Source of the DNA: an uncultured Bacteroidales bacterium
GTDB taxonomy: Bacteria > Bacteroidota > Bacteroidia > Bacteroidales > Salinivirgaceae
Direction: 5' to 3'
NCBI GenBank assembly: GCA_937981765.1
Contig: CALJOM010000002.1
Location: forward strand, 1-64,000
Length of the DNA: 64,000 nt
Positions 9,483 to 18,287 of the stretch are shown here, in pieces; positions within the stretch are counted from its first letter, which is position 1, and the number at the start of each line of letters is the position of its first letter. Under the pieces are notes generated by a model. The model was not told where the DNA came from and searched no databases. It saw only the letters and a list, made by a program, of their open reading frames with translations. The position numbers and the translations under genes are program-made.

Positions 9483-10701
9483 ATTTTTGCCAACTTGTTT
9501 CACTGTAATCTACTTTAGCGTGGGATTTGTTTTTTCGTTTCCCGCTAAAGCCCAGGACGACCCTTTTACCATAAATCACCCCACCCGGGTTAATTTGGAT
9601 AAAAATCAAATTCAGGATTTTGGAGGCCATTTCTCCAAGAATTTTACAATGGCAATAGCTGAGGCCATGCAGGGCAGAAAAAAAATAACCGTTGTGCACA
9701 TTGGTGATAGTCATATTCAAGCCGATTTTTTTACCGGAAAACTTCGTTCTGCATTGCAACAATTTAATCCCGGGATGCAGAGCAGCAGGGGAATGATTTT
9801 CCCGTTTAATTTGGCACAATCGAATAATCCTTCAAACTATCAAATTTCATCGCCAAATCGGTGGGAGAGAATTGCAAGTACACGGTCGTTAATTCCATGT
9901 AATTACGGATTGTTTGGCGTACATGTTTTTACCTCGGATAGCCTCATTGTTTTAAAAATACGACAAACCGATTCTACTCTTGATCCGTTTAACACAATTC
10001 AACTATGGTACGGCGTAGAGTCAAACAGTTACGGTTTTATTGACCACGAAGGAAGCGAAAGCAGGCTACCTTCGTCAGACGATACTCTTGTAGAGATAGT
10101 TTTAGGGAAATACGAGTGGCAAACCCAAGTCACAATCCGACAAAACGGGAAATTCTCCCTATATGGAATCCGCTTGATAACCGATTTCCCAGGAGTAGAA
10201 CTAAACAACATCGGGATAAACGGAGCAACAGCAGCTTCATTTAACCGGTCGCTGAATTTTGGTAAGCATTTGCAACGACTGCATCCCGATTTTGTTGTTC
10301 TTTCGTTAGGAACAAACGATGTTTACAACCCATCGTTTTCAGAAGAGTGGTTTGAAACCAATTTGAATCATCTCATAACCACTATTCAGGCAAATACAAA
10401 TCAAGCCCCGATTTTGGTTACTACTCCAAACGACCATGCACGTAAAGGAGAAAAGGTTTCCGGGAAAGTAAATGCAGCACACCGAATAATAGCTAAAACA
10501 GCCAAATTGAAAGGTCTGGCCCTTTGGGATTTTTATGAAATTATGGGGCAGGAAGGTTCAATTGATCAATGGATTCGGGATAGTTTAGCCAATCCCGACA
10601 GAGTTCATCTGAATCAAAAAGGTTATATTTTTCAGGCAAATCTTTTATATCTTGCAATAATTCAAATGTTTGATCAATGGATTGATTTTTATCGGGAGTG
10701 A
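9457..10701 (+). CDS. Secreted SGNH/GDSL protein, putative O-acetyltransferase
   Basis: 414 aa with a signal peptide ending near AKAQ. The SGNH blocks are complete: HIGDSHIQADFF (Ser near residue 85), NGATAASF, LSLGTNDVY and DRVHLNQKGY for Asp/His. The gene overlaps the previous SGNH gene by 26 bases and abuts the MBOAT gene (TGA then ATG), so the three are translationally linked. The two SGNH proteins differ in anchoring: the first keeps its membrane helix, this one is exported. That fits a relay from the MBOAT to a glycan. Peptidoglycan is a reasonable guess from the upstream transglycosylase; an exopolysaccharide is equally possible. Confidence 0.8.
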   Translation: MKFLQIISRFLPTCFTVIYFSVGFVFSFPAKAQDDPFTINHPTRVNLDKNQIQDFGGHFSKNFTMAIAEAMQGRKKITVVHIGDSHIQADFFTGKLRSALQQFNPGMQSSRGMIFPFNLAQSNNPSNYQISSPNRWERIASTRSLIPCNYGLFGVHVFTSDSLIVLKIRQTDSTLDPFNTIQLWYGVESNSYGFIDHEGSESRLPSSDDTLVEIVLGKYEWQTQVTIRQNGKFSLYGIRLITDFPGVELNNIGINGATAASFNRSLNFGKHLQRLHPDFVVLSLGTNDVYNPSFSEEWFETNLNHLITTIQANTNQAPILVTTPNDHARKGEKVSGKVNAAHRIIAKTAKLKGLALWDFYEIMGQEGSIDQWIRDSLANPDRVHLNQKGYIFQANLLYLAIIQMFDQWIDFYRE

Positions 10702-12210
10702 ATGTCTGAAGTTATCAAACATATATTTGCCTACGAGCCACAGAATCCGATGCTTTTTTCCCGCATACAATTCTGGGTATTTTTTTCTGTGGTATTGTTG
10801 GGGGTGTGCTTGCTACAGAAAAAAATAACATGGCGAAATGCCTGGTTAGCCCTAGTTAGTGTGTATTTCTACTACAAAAGCAGCGGATTTTTTTTCTTTT
10901 TGCTGATATTTTCAACCCTTACTGATTATTACATTGGTAAAGCCATTTACTATTCACAAACCCCTTGGCGACGTGATAGGCTTGTTTTCTTAAGTGTTTT
11001 TATTAATCTGGCGGTATTAGCCTATTTCAAATACACCTATTTCTTCTGCGATACACTAAATCAACTTTTTAATTTGAATCTTGAGCCGGTTCATTGGCTT
11101 GCCTATCTTTCAAACCAATGGTTCAACACTGCCTTTGATGAAAGTTCAATTTTTCTTCCGGTAGGCATATCGTTCTTTACGTTTCAAACCATCAGCTATA
11201 CAGTTGATGTGTACCGATACCGAATAAAACCTGTTGAAAACATTGTCGATTTCGGGTTTTATGTCAGTTTTTTTCCACAATTAGTTGCCGGGCCTATTGT
11301 AAGAGCTTCGGAATTTGTTCCACAACTATATCAAAAATATCGGCTCCGGTTTTATGAAATGGGTTATGCTCTCTTTTTAATTGCCAACGGGTTAATAAAG
11401 AAGGTGTTAATATCCGATTATATTTCAATAAATTTCGTTGACCGAATTTTTGAAAGCCCGCTCGATTATTCCGGGTTTACCAACCTGGTGGCTGTTTATG
11501 GGTATGCTATACAGATTTATTGTGATTTTTCGGGCTATACTGATATTGCAATTGGAGTAGGCTTACTGCTTGGTTTTCGTTTGCCAACCAATTTCAATTC
11601 ACCCTACAAAGCGACTTCAATTACTGAATTTTGGAGGCGTTGGCATATATCATTGTCGCGCTGGCTCAAAGATTATCTTTACATTTCGTTGGGAGGAAAT
11701 CGAAAAGTAAAAATCCGTACCTATGTTAATTTAATGCTTACCATGCTATTGGGCGGATTGTGGCATGGTGCTCACGTACGGTTTATCGTTTGGGGTGGGA
11801 TACATGGATTAGCCTTGATTATTGATAAAATTCGAATGCGCATTCTCAAATTTTCAACAAAATGGGCTAAGGTGGCCGGAATTATTGTTACGTTTCACAT
11901 AGTTTGTTTGTCGTGGGTATTTTTTCGAGCCCCCGATATGCAGCATGTCCGGCAGATGCTTTTGCAGATTGCAACCCGATTCGATATGCAGTCTATTCCC
12001 TCCATAATTTCGGGATATTTTGTCCCCCTGGGATTAATTGTTTTGGGATTTGTTATACATTGGTTACCTATAAAAGTCAAGCGGATCTACCGAAAAGCGT
12101 TTATTCTAACTCCTATGTGGGCAAAAGTCCTGTTTTTCATCATCCTATCCTTAATGCTCTATCAAGTGCAGAGTTCTGAGATACATCCGTTTATTTATTT
12201 CCAGTTTTAA
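10702..12210 (+). CDS. MBOAT O-acyltransferase (AlgI/PatA-like)
   Basis: Polytopic inner-membrane protein, 502 aa, with about ten hydrophobic segments. It belongs to the MBOAT family that moves acetyl groups across the membrane. Diagnostic stretches are DFSGYTDIAIG, the TEFWRRWHISLSRWLKDY region and LLGGLWHGA; the histidine of the last (about residue 355) is the conserved catalytic one, with a second histidine at about 315. AlgI, PatA and DltB share this core. DltB is unlikely because no other dlt gene is present. Co-transcription with two SGNH genes fits alginate-like or peptidoglycan O-acetylation. It ends the cluster that starts at parA. Confidence 0.88.
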   Translation: MSEVIKHIFAYEPQNPMLFSRIQFWVFFSVVLLGVCLLQKKITWRNAWLALVSVYFYYKSSGFFFFLLIFSTLTDYYIGKAIYYSQTPWRRDRLVFLSVFINLAVLAYFKYTYFFCDTLNQLFNLNLEPVHWLAYLSNQWFNTAFDESSIFLPVGISFFTFQTISYTVDVYRYRIKPVENIVDFGFYVSFFPQLVAGPIVRASEFVPQLYQKYRLRFYEMGYALFLIANGLIKKVLISDYISINFVDRIFESPLDYSGFTNLVAVYGYAIQIYCDFSGYTDIAIGVGLLLGFRLPTNFNSPYKATSITEFWRRWHISLSRWLKDYLYISLGGNRKVKIRTYVNLMLTMLLGGLWHGAHVRFIVWGGIHGLALIIDKIRMRILKFSTKWAKVAGIIVTFHIVCLSWVFFRAPDMQHVRQMLLQIATRFDMQSIPSIISGYFVPLGLIVLGFVIHWLPIKVKRIYRKAFILTPMWAKVLFFIILSLMLYQVQSSEIHPFIYFQF

Positions 12211-12263
12211 TCAAAAGTTATGGGAATGGTTGATTATTTCGGTTAAATATGAAAAAATCGTGT

Positions 12264-12271
12264 TACCTTTG
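12264..12271 (+). promoter_or_regulatory. Candidate -7 box
   Basis: TACCTTTG fits TAnnTTTG and lies 69 bases before the following SDR-like gene. The upstream TTTC (12237-12240, 23-base spacing) is only a weak -33 match. Confidence 0.4.
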
Positions 12272-12340
12272 TTGGAGTAATGTCTTAGGACAGTGCGTTA
12301 TTGAAAAAAGTTTTAAAATCCAAAGCAAAAACCATTCTTT

Positions 12341-12943
12341 ATGAAAGTTGTTGTTGTTGGTTTTACAGGAACAATCGGGGGAAATGTTTACAAGGCTCTT
12401 ATTGCTCGTGGACACGATGTAATAGGAGTGGCACAAAATAGTGGAGATTATAAGGCGGATATTCGTCAGGCAGAATCGGTACACGAAATGTTCAACAAAA
12501 TTGAAACCTTTGATGCCCTGGTTTGTTGTGCCGGTAAGGCCTATTTTGGGCCATTCGAACAAATGACCTTAGACGATTTTTACATAGGTTTTGATTACAA
12601 GGTTATGGGGCAAATTAATTTAGTTAAAATAGGCTTAGAGTATATATCCTCCGGAGGAAGTTTTACGCTAACTACCGGAATCACCAGCGATGACCCGATT
12701 CCTTACGGTACAGGACTGGCAATGGCTAACGGAGCGCTGAACGCATTTGTGAAAACTGCAGCTATAAATCTTCCAAGAGGAGTAAGAATTAATTCGGTAA
12801 GTCCCGGACTTTTAAAACCTTCGGTCGAAAAAATCGGGCAGTATTTCCCGGGACATACGCCGGTAGAGCCTTCTAGGGTTGTTAATGCCTATATCAAGAG
12901 TGTTGAAGGTAAAATTACGGGGCAAGTTATTCGAGTTTATTAG
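12341..12943 (+). CDS. Short SDR-family protein lacking the Tyr-Lys pair
   Basis: 200-aa Rossmann-fold protein. The N-terminal nucleotide loop GFTGTIGG (residues 7-14) and a PGLLKP segment place it in the short-chain dehydrogenase/reductase superfamily. The usual NNAG motif reads CCAG. The catalytic YxxxK is replaced: after PYGTG the expected SK is ANGAL (about residues 129-133). Tyr122 is present but no lysine follows it at the proper distance. Small SDR-like proteins with an ANGAL-type motif are known, but the reaction is not clear to me. It sits alone between the MBOAT gene and the MATE gene. Confidence 0.75.
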   Translation: MKVVVVGFTGTIGGNVYKALIARGHDVIGVAQNSGDYKADIRQAESVHEMFNKIETFDALVCCAGKAYFGPFEQMTLDDFYIGFDYKVMGQINLVKIGLEYISSGGSFTLTTGITSDDPIPYGTGLAMANGALNAFVKTAAINLPRGVRINSVSPGLLKPSVEKIGQYFPGHTPVEPSRVVNAYIKSVEGKITGQVIRVY

Positions 12944-12978
12944 TAAGTGTAGTAAACACTCTATTTTCTCTTGTATCG

Positions 12979-14334
12979 ATGAAGGATTTAACTGTAGGCG
13001 ACGAATTCCGGCAGATTGTGGTTTTTTCGTTTCCCATGTTGTTGGGAAATTTTTTTCAGCAAATCTACAGTCTTGTTGACAGTATTGTTGTAGGGCATTT
13101 TTTGGGTAAAGAGGCTTTAGCTGCGGTTGGTTCTTCATTTCCTGTTCTTTATACATTGATTGCCTTTGTTATCGGTATCGGGAGTGGAGGTACGGTTATT
13201 ATTAGTCAATACTATGGGGCTAAGAATCTTTCGAAAGTTCGGCAGATGATAGACACTATTTTGATTTTTATGTTAGTTGCCTCCGTAACTGTTACCGCCT
13301 TGGGTTTGCTATTTTCTCGGCATATTCTCCGCTTGATAAATGTACCGGCGGAAGTTTTCGATATGGCTTTGGTTTATCTGAATATCAGTTTTGCCGGGAG
13401 TATTTTCATGTTTGGATACAATGCCACCATTTCGATTCTCCGAGGGATGGGTGATTCCATTCGGCCATTGTATTTTCTGATCTTAGCTTCGGTATTAAAT
13501 ATAGCCTTCGACCTTTTTTTTGTTCTGGTTTTGGGATATGGGGTTGGAAGTGTAGCATTTGCAACCGTTTTGGCGCAGGCAGTGGCATTTGTGGTTAGTC
13601 TCTATTATTTGAACCAACATCGAACGAACTTTAAAATTCACAGCCGAACTATGGTCTTTAATCGAGAGCTGTTTTTAAAGAGTATGAAAATTGGGTTGCC
13701 AACAGGTTTTCAGCAAACATTTATTGCTGTGGGAATGATGGCCCTGATGGCATTGGTAAACACTTTTGGGGCAACCGTTGCGGCTGCCTACACCATAGCC
13801 GGACGAATTGATTCCATTGCCACCATGCCGGCAATGAATTTAGCTACAGCTCTTTCAATTTTTACGGGTCAAAATTTGGGTGCCGGGAGGATCGACCGTG
13901 CTAAACGAGGGTTACGGTCAACGGTTTTTATCGCTGGTTGTATCTCTCTTTTGGTTACTGCCCTAGTATGGATTGAAGGCATTTGGATCATGAAATTGTT
14001 TACTTCCGACAGTCAGGTAATTCTGGTTGGAATGCAATATTTGTTGGTTGTGTCGTCGTTTTACATTGTCTTTAGCACTATGTTTAGCTTTACCGGTTTT
14101 TTACGAGGTGCCGGGGCTACCTTAATTCCTATGTTTACTTCTTTACTAAGTTTATGGGTGTTACGAGTCCCTATTGCCTTTTTGCTATCGGCAAAAATTG
14201 GTTCCGATGGAATTTGGTGGTCGATTCCTGTTGCCTGGTTATTCGGCTTAACCATTAACTTTTTCTATTTCCGTTCAGGGCGTTGGATAAAATCGGTTGT
14301 AGTTAAGGCCGAAGAGAGCCTGGTAGTGGAATAG
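12979..14334 (+). CDS. MATE-family multidrug/cation exporter
   Basis: Inner-membrane exporter driven by H+ or Na+, 451 aa with about 12 hydrophobic segments in two homologous halves. Typical family segments are FSFPMLLGNFFQQIYSLVDS near the N-terminus, GKEALAAVGSSFP, and in the second half ATALSIFTGQNLGAGR. The substrate cannot be predicted; many MATE proteins export cationic drugs. The gene begins 35 bases after the SDR-like gene and ends five bases before a convergent RNA methyltransferase. I see no terminator in that short gap. Confidence 0.92.
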   Translation: MKDLTVGDEFRQIVVFSFPMLLGNFFQQIYSLVDSIVVGHFLGKEALAAVGSSFPVLYTLIAFVIGIGSGGTVIISQYYGAKNLSKVRQMIDTILIFMLVASVTVTALGLLFSRHILRLINVPAEVFDMALVYLNISFAGSIFMFGYNATISILRGMGDSIRPLYFLILASVLNIAFDLFFVLVLGYGVGSVAFATVLAQAVAFVVSLYYLNQHRTNFKIHSRTMVFNRELFLKSMKIGLPTGFQQTFIAVGMMALMALVNTFGATVAAAYTIAGRIDSIATMPAMNLATALSIFTGQNLGAGRIDRAKRGLRSTVFIAGCISLLVTALVWIEGIWIMKLFTSDSQVILVGMQYLLVVSSFYIVFSTMFSFTGFLRGAGATLIPMFTSLLSLWVLRVPIAFLLSAKIGSDGIWWSIPVAWLFGLTINFFYFRSGRWIKSVVVKAEESLVVE

Positions 14335-14339
14335 TGTTA

Positions 14340-15749
14340 TTATTTGACAGCAAAACCAAGGATGGCTATACTTTCTCCATTAAACACGAAATCTTTTAAA
14401 ATGCGGTAGGTCATGGGCAGCGACGTATTTGTCCGATTTCCCAGATGATTAATAAATCCCACCGGTAAATTTTGCCAGGTTAGCAAGTAGCGGTTTTTCC
14501 CCAGCGTAGGAAACGACAACGGTTCATTTTTAAAGAATCGATAAATTTCTTCATTGGTAAGCTCTACAATTGGAAAGTTTTCTTTGTTCAGCGACGTTGA
14601 GAGTGCCAGCGGGTGTTCAGGAATTATTTTATTATTGTATTCTGTGGCTATAAGGCATCCTGGTCGTAAAACCCGTAGGTTTTCATGTAGAAGCCCAATG
14701 GTCTGAATATGAATGTTACTGCTAAATAATTGTTTGTTTTGATACCAGAAAAATTCATTCTCAACCCAATTTCTCAACAGATTTTGAAGTGCTTTAGAAG
14801 GTGAGTTTAGTGGAGTTTTAAGCCGAAATTTTCTGGGAGATTGCCATTCTTGTTCGTTATTTTTTTGGATTACGGACACAAAAAAACCTTCGCTGCGGGT
14901 TCGGTGAAACGAAAATCGGTAGCCGGTTATTTCCATGAAATTAATGGTTTCAATACCCCATGCGTTTTCAATTGGTATTTTTAAAGAATTAAAATTATGA
15001 TGGTTAGCCAACCAATAAAGGGTTTCTTCGTTTTCTTCAGGATTAAACGTACATGTGGAGTAGATTAATATACCACCTGGCTTTAAGGCTGGCCAAACAT
15101 CCATTAAAATTCTTCGCTGGCGTTGAGAGCATAATCGAGTGTTTTCCACACTCCATTGGTCAATAGCATGTGGCTCACGTCGAAATAATCCTTCCCCCGA
15201 ACAAGGAGCATCTACAAGACATAGGTCAAAAAAGTGGGGTAATCTGGAAAAATCTTTTGGGTCGTTATTAGTAACTATTACGTTCGGGTCGCCCCAGCGC
15301 TCTACGTTTTGGCGTAAAATTTCTGCACGGGAACCAATAACTTCGTTGGCAACTATTAATGTGTTTGTTGGAAAGAACGACGATAGAAGTGTTGTTTTGC
15401 CACCGGGTGCACCGCAAGCATCGAGAACTTTAATCGGATTTTCCTCAAAAGAAAGATGTTCTAAAATCCATTGAATAAACATACTTCCAGCTTCTTGCAC
15501 ATAGTAAGCGCCGCTTTGAAACCATGGGTCGGTGGTGAAATTTATCCGGTTTTGCAGGTAAAATCCAGATTTGCACCATGGTATGGGCTCTTGCGTTGTT
15601 TTGCCAACAACAATTTTTCGGGGATTAATTCTAAACGATACCGTAGGTTCTGCTGAAATAGCTATGAAAAAATCAGTAACTTCATTGGCAAATTGCTTTT
15701 CTATACGAGAAACGAAATCTGCTGGTAGTAAATTTTCGGGTTGAGGCAT
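14340..15749 (-). CDS. Nop2/Sun (RsmF/RsmB-type) RNA cytosine-5 methyltransferase
   Basis: SAM-dependent enzyme that makes m5C in rRNA or tRNA. After a short N-terminal region the Rossmann domain shows the SAM-binding DACGAPGGKTT, then LVDAPCSGEGLFR (motif IV cysteine) and STCTFNPEENE (motif VI nucleophile cysteine), the two-cysteine signature of the family. The C-terminal third resembles the RsmF tail with a PUA-like segment. The length of 469 aa fits RsmF-like enzymes. It follows the CDF exporter by seven bases on the same strand, so it is probably co-transcribed, though no functional link is obvious. The exact target base is not predictable. Confidence 0.88.
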   Translation of the reverse strand: MPQPENLLPADFVSRIEKQFANEVTDFFIAISAEPTVSFRINPRKIVVGKTTQEPIPWCKSGFYLQNRINFTTDPWFQSGAYYVQEAGSMFIQWILEHLSFEENPIKVLDACGAPGGKTTLLSSFFPTNTLIVANEVIGSRAEILRQNVERWGDPNVIVTNNDPKDFSRLPHFFDLCLVDAPCSGEGLFRREPHAIDQWSVENTRLCSQRQRRILMDVWPALKPGGILIYSTCTFNPEENEETLYWLANHHNFNSLKIPIENAWGIETINFMEITGYRFSFHRTRSEGFFVSVIQKNNEQEWQSPRKFRLKTPLNSPSKALQNLLRNWVENEFFWYQNKQLFSSNIHIQTIGLLHENLRVLRPGCLIATEYNNKIIPEHPLALSTSLNKENFPIVELTNEEIYRFFKNEPLSFPTLGKNRYLLTWQNLPVGFINHLGNRTNTSLPMTYRILKDFVFNGESIAILGFAVK

Positions 15750-15756
15750 GTTTTTA

Positions 15757-16632
15757 CTAGGGCAATCTCTGATTCAAGACTTGTGCTCGGATTGTAGCTG
15801 AAATGTTAAGTTCGCGCTTGATTTGATTTTCAACTGCAACAATAAGTTGTTCTACTTCTTCTAGTTTCATCTCTTTGGGTAGGCGGATATGAAACGTTAT
15901 TTCGGTGTGCATTCCGTAGCGGTGCATATGAATGTGGTGAACAAATAGATCGTACCCTGCAATTTCGTTTGCAATTTCAATAATTTTCCCGTTAAGTTCT
16001 GCCGAAGGGGTCTCTCCGATCAAAGGACTAATGCTGTCTTTTATTACTGTGTAGCCGGTGTATCCGATTAATATTGCTACAGCAATAGCCAATACACTGT
16101 CGATCCACCAGTAGTAGGCTCCTAAGAGAATCCCAACCAGAATTACTATCGAAGAAAAAGCATCGCTACGGTGGTGCCATGCATCGGCTTTAACACTATG
16201 CATTGATGTTTTCCGAAAAACGTACATAGTGAACTGATACATTGCTTCTTTTATCACAATGGACAAAATTGTGGCTATAATGGCAAAAGTACCATATTCA
16301 ACCTTTTCCCGATGTATAATTTTTTGGACACCCTCGTAACCAAACATCAGTCCTATCAATCCGAGTAGGAACGCAATAATTATGGAAGTGATTAATTCTA
16401 TTCTGCCATGCCCGAAAGGATGATTTTCATCGGCTGGTTTTTGAGCCAGAAATATGCCAACCAATAAAATAATAGAACTGGCACTATCGGAAAGGGTATG
16501 CCAGGCATCGGCCATAAGGGCAATTGAATTACTTATCCATCCTGCCCAGAACTTAATTGCAAATAACAACAAGTTCCCTACGATGGATATCCAGCCAACG
16601 AACTTCCCCAACCGATAGTGCTTATGACTCAT
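15757..16632 (-). CDS. Cation diffusion facilitator (CDF) metal exporter
   Basis: Inner-membrane antiporter exporting Zn2+, Fe2+ or similar divalent metal in exchange for protons. 291 aa with about six hydrophobic helices. Metal-site helices show MADAWHTLSDS (helix 2) and VKADAWHHRSDAF (helix 5), the paired HxxxD/DxxxD-like signatures, and HPFGHGR lies in the loop before helix 3. The cytoplasmic C-terminal domain has histidines in LFVHHIHMHRYG. It lies between a small ACT-like protein upstream and an RNA methyltransferase downstream in a probable operon. Confidence 0.9.
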   Translation of the reverse strand: MSHKHYRLGKFVGWISIVGNLLLFAIKFWAGWISNSIALMADAWHTLSDSASSIILLVGIFLAQKPADENHPFGHGRIELITSIIIAFLLGLIGLMFGYEGVQKIIHREKVEYGTFAIIATILSIVIKEAMYQFTMYVFRKTSMHSVKADAWHHRSDAFSSIVILVGILLGAYYWWIDSVLAIAVAILIGYTGYTVIKDSISPLIGETPSAELNGKIIEIANEIAGYDLFVHHIHMHRYGMHTEITFHIRLPKEMKLEEVEQLIVAVENQIKRELNISATIRAQVLNQRLP

Positions 16633-16684
16633 TTCCGTATTAATACAACCGACAAAGATAAATCATCCGTCTCAGTTATTGTCC

Positions 16685-16948
16685 CTACATTTCAAAAATA
16701 ATTTCTTTGGCTTCTACATGAGGAATACTGTTGAGTTCTTTTTGAAGCTTTTCCATTTCTTCAACTTTGCCCGTTAATTCGAGCAATATTAATCCGTGAG
16801 GAGCGCATACATTTTCCCCGGCTTCGTGTAATCCTAACCGTGTTTTAATACTGCATCCATACTCGGTTAATAATTGCTGCACCTTGACTGCAGATTGAGC
16901 CCTGTTACGTATTAAGACTCCTAGAAGACGAATTTGATTCGGATTCAT
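16685..16948 (-). CDS. TM1266-like (iron-only hydrogenase regulator-type) ACT-like protein
   Basis: Small ferredoxin-fold protein, 87 aa from ATG 16948. The pattern IRLLGVLIRNR, then a helix, YGCSIKTRLGLHE, a central strand GLILLELTG and a closing HVEAKEIIF strand matches the TM1266/NikR C-terminal type of fold. Family members are annotated as regulators of iron-only hydrogenase systems, without much proof. Here it is the first gene of a run with a metal exporter 52 bases downstream, so a metal- or ligand-sensing role is possible. The loop HEAGENVCAPHG offers two histidines and a cysteine. An upstream in-frame ATG would add nine residues. Confidence 0.65.
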   Translation of the reverse strand: MNPNQIRLLGVLIRNRAQSAVKVQQLLTEYGCSIKTRLGLHEAGENVCAPHGLILLELTGKVEEMEKLQKELNSIPHVEAKEIIFEM

Positions 16949-17036
16949 GGTTGAAAATTTTTTAGGGTTAAACATGTTTTTATTCGCTCCAAGTTAACAT
17001 TTTCTGCTGAAAAAACAAACGAACATTTTGCTTCCT

Positions 17037-17068
17037 TTTGCCAAAAACTATAAAAAATGGTATCTTTG
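17037..17068 (+). promoter_or_regulatory. Bacteroidota-type promoter of the Usp gene
   Basis: TTTG at 17037-17040, a 20-base spacer and TATCTTTG at 17061-17068 form a full consensus match. The ATG at 17086 follows 18 bases later. Confidence 0.8.
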
Positions 17069-17085
17069 TGGTAAACTGCAACACT

Positions 17086-18237
17086 ATGAACCTGCTAGAA
17101 AGAATTCTTGTGCCAGTGGATATCGAGTCGAACGACTTTTTTTATTTGGAGCAGATTATACCATTGGCTAAGGGGTATGATTCAAAAATATATCTCTTAT
17201 ATGTATTGCCACAGGAGATAATGGAGTCGGAAACCAAAGATTTGGCAATACGTTTGGTAGAAAATGAGCTTCAAAAAATAGGCGAGACCTATTATACACC
17301 CCAAAATATAAGGTTTGAAAAAGTGGTAGAATTTGGAAAGGTTTATGAAACCATTGCATATATCGGGGATCTTTATGATATAAACCTGATAGTGATGTCC
17401 GCCAATTCCAAGTCGAACCCCAATCAATTTTCCATACGAACAGAGAGGGTAATTCGCGAGTCAGAAATTGCAGTTTTGGCGGTCAAACGAAACCACCCTC
17501 TAGAGTTTAAGCACATTATTTGTCCTGTCGATTTTTCTGATCCTTCGCTTAGGGCTTTAACCAATGCTGCACGATTAGCCAAATTTTTCAATTCTAAATT
17601 AACAGTTTTTCATTGTAAAGAAGAAGCAAAATTTCCAAAGTTTTTGGATTTCGGCAAGTCGAAAACAGCCGACGAGGAAGAAGAGCTGGGGATTATCCGG
17701 GAACAGGTAAATCTCTTTGCAGAAAAGGCAGGATTGTATGCTTATCCGTTTGAGTCGGTGGTTAAAAAGGGTATTGTGCACGAAGAGATTGCAAAGTATG
17801 TTACTGAGAATCAAGTTTCTGTTCTCATCATGGGCATCAGCGGTTCTGGAGGATTAAAGAGAATTTTGCTAGGATCGGTAACCGAAAAAATTATGATGTC
17901 GTTGCCTTGTCATCTTATTGTGACTGAAACCCTTGATATTTTGGAAGCTAAGCTATCCCAAGAAATTCAAACGTTGGAAACCCATTTTAAATTAGCTGAA
18001 AGTCTCGAACGCAGTAATTTTCTACACGAGGCAATTGGTGAATTAAAAATTTGCCTTCATATCAACGATTTACATCTTCCATCCTATCACGCCTTGATTC
18101 GGATTTATAAGAAACTTGGTGACGACGAAAAGGCACTGGAGTATCAAAGATATTTGGATAAGATTCTTGACTTGCAGGAAAAGAAGGCTATTGAGGAAGA
18201 AATTCGAAGGAACTTTTTCTTTGGAGATAACAAATAA
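17086..18237 (+). CDS. Tandem universal stress protein with helical tail
   Basis: Cytoplasmic protein with two Usp domains, 383 aa. The first domain begins RILVPVDIES, the second KHIICPVDFSD (about residue 141). The second carries the ATP-binding pattern GISGSGGLKRILLGSVTEKI, so it probably binds ATP; the first has a degenerate form. The last 75 residues are helical and TPR-like (HALIRIYKKLGDDEKALEYQRYLDKI). I start at ATG 17086, because the upstream in-frame start lies inside the promoter. Its single strong promoter suggests independent expression. It probably responds to energy or oxygen stress, but the target is unknown. Confidence 0.88.
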   Translation: MNLLERILVPVDIESNDFFYLEQIIPLAKGYDSKIYLLYVLPQEIMESETKDLAIRLVENELQKIGETYYTPQNIRFEKVVEFGKVYETIAYIGDLYDINLIVMSANSKSNPNQFSIRTERVIRESEIAVLAVKRNHPLEFKHIICPVDFSDPSLRALTNAARLAKFFNSKLTVFHCKEEAKFPKFLDFGKSKTADEEEELGIIREQVNLFAEKAGLYAYPFESVVKKGIVHEEIAKYVTENQVSVLIMGISGSGGLKRILLGSVTEKIMMSLPCHLIVTETLDILEAKLSQEIQTLETHFKLAESLERSNFLHEAIGELKICLHINDLHLPSYHALIRIYKKLGDDEKALEYQRYLDKILDLQEKKAIEEEIRRNFFFGDNK

Positions 18238-18269
18238 CAGGGTATCGTTAACGCATGTTTGATACCCTG
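18238..18269. terminator. Hairpin between convergent usp and osmC genes
   Basis: A perfect 9-bp inverted repeat (CAGGGTATC / GATACCCTG) with a 14-base loop lies just after the Usp stop. No T-run follows on either strand, so it would be a weak terminator or an RNA-stabilising stem. Confidence 0.4.
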
Positions 18270-18287
18270 CGGTGCCTTCGTAAGAGG

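Noticed and set aside
9445-9819. Minus-strand open frame over the second SGNH gene
   Set aside because: Antisense to the signal peptide and block I of an SGNH protein; composition is shadow-like.
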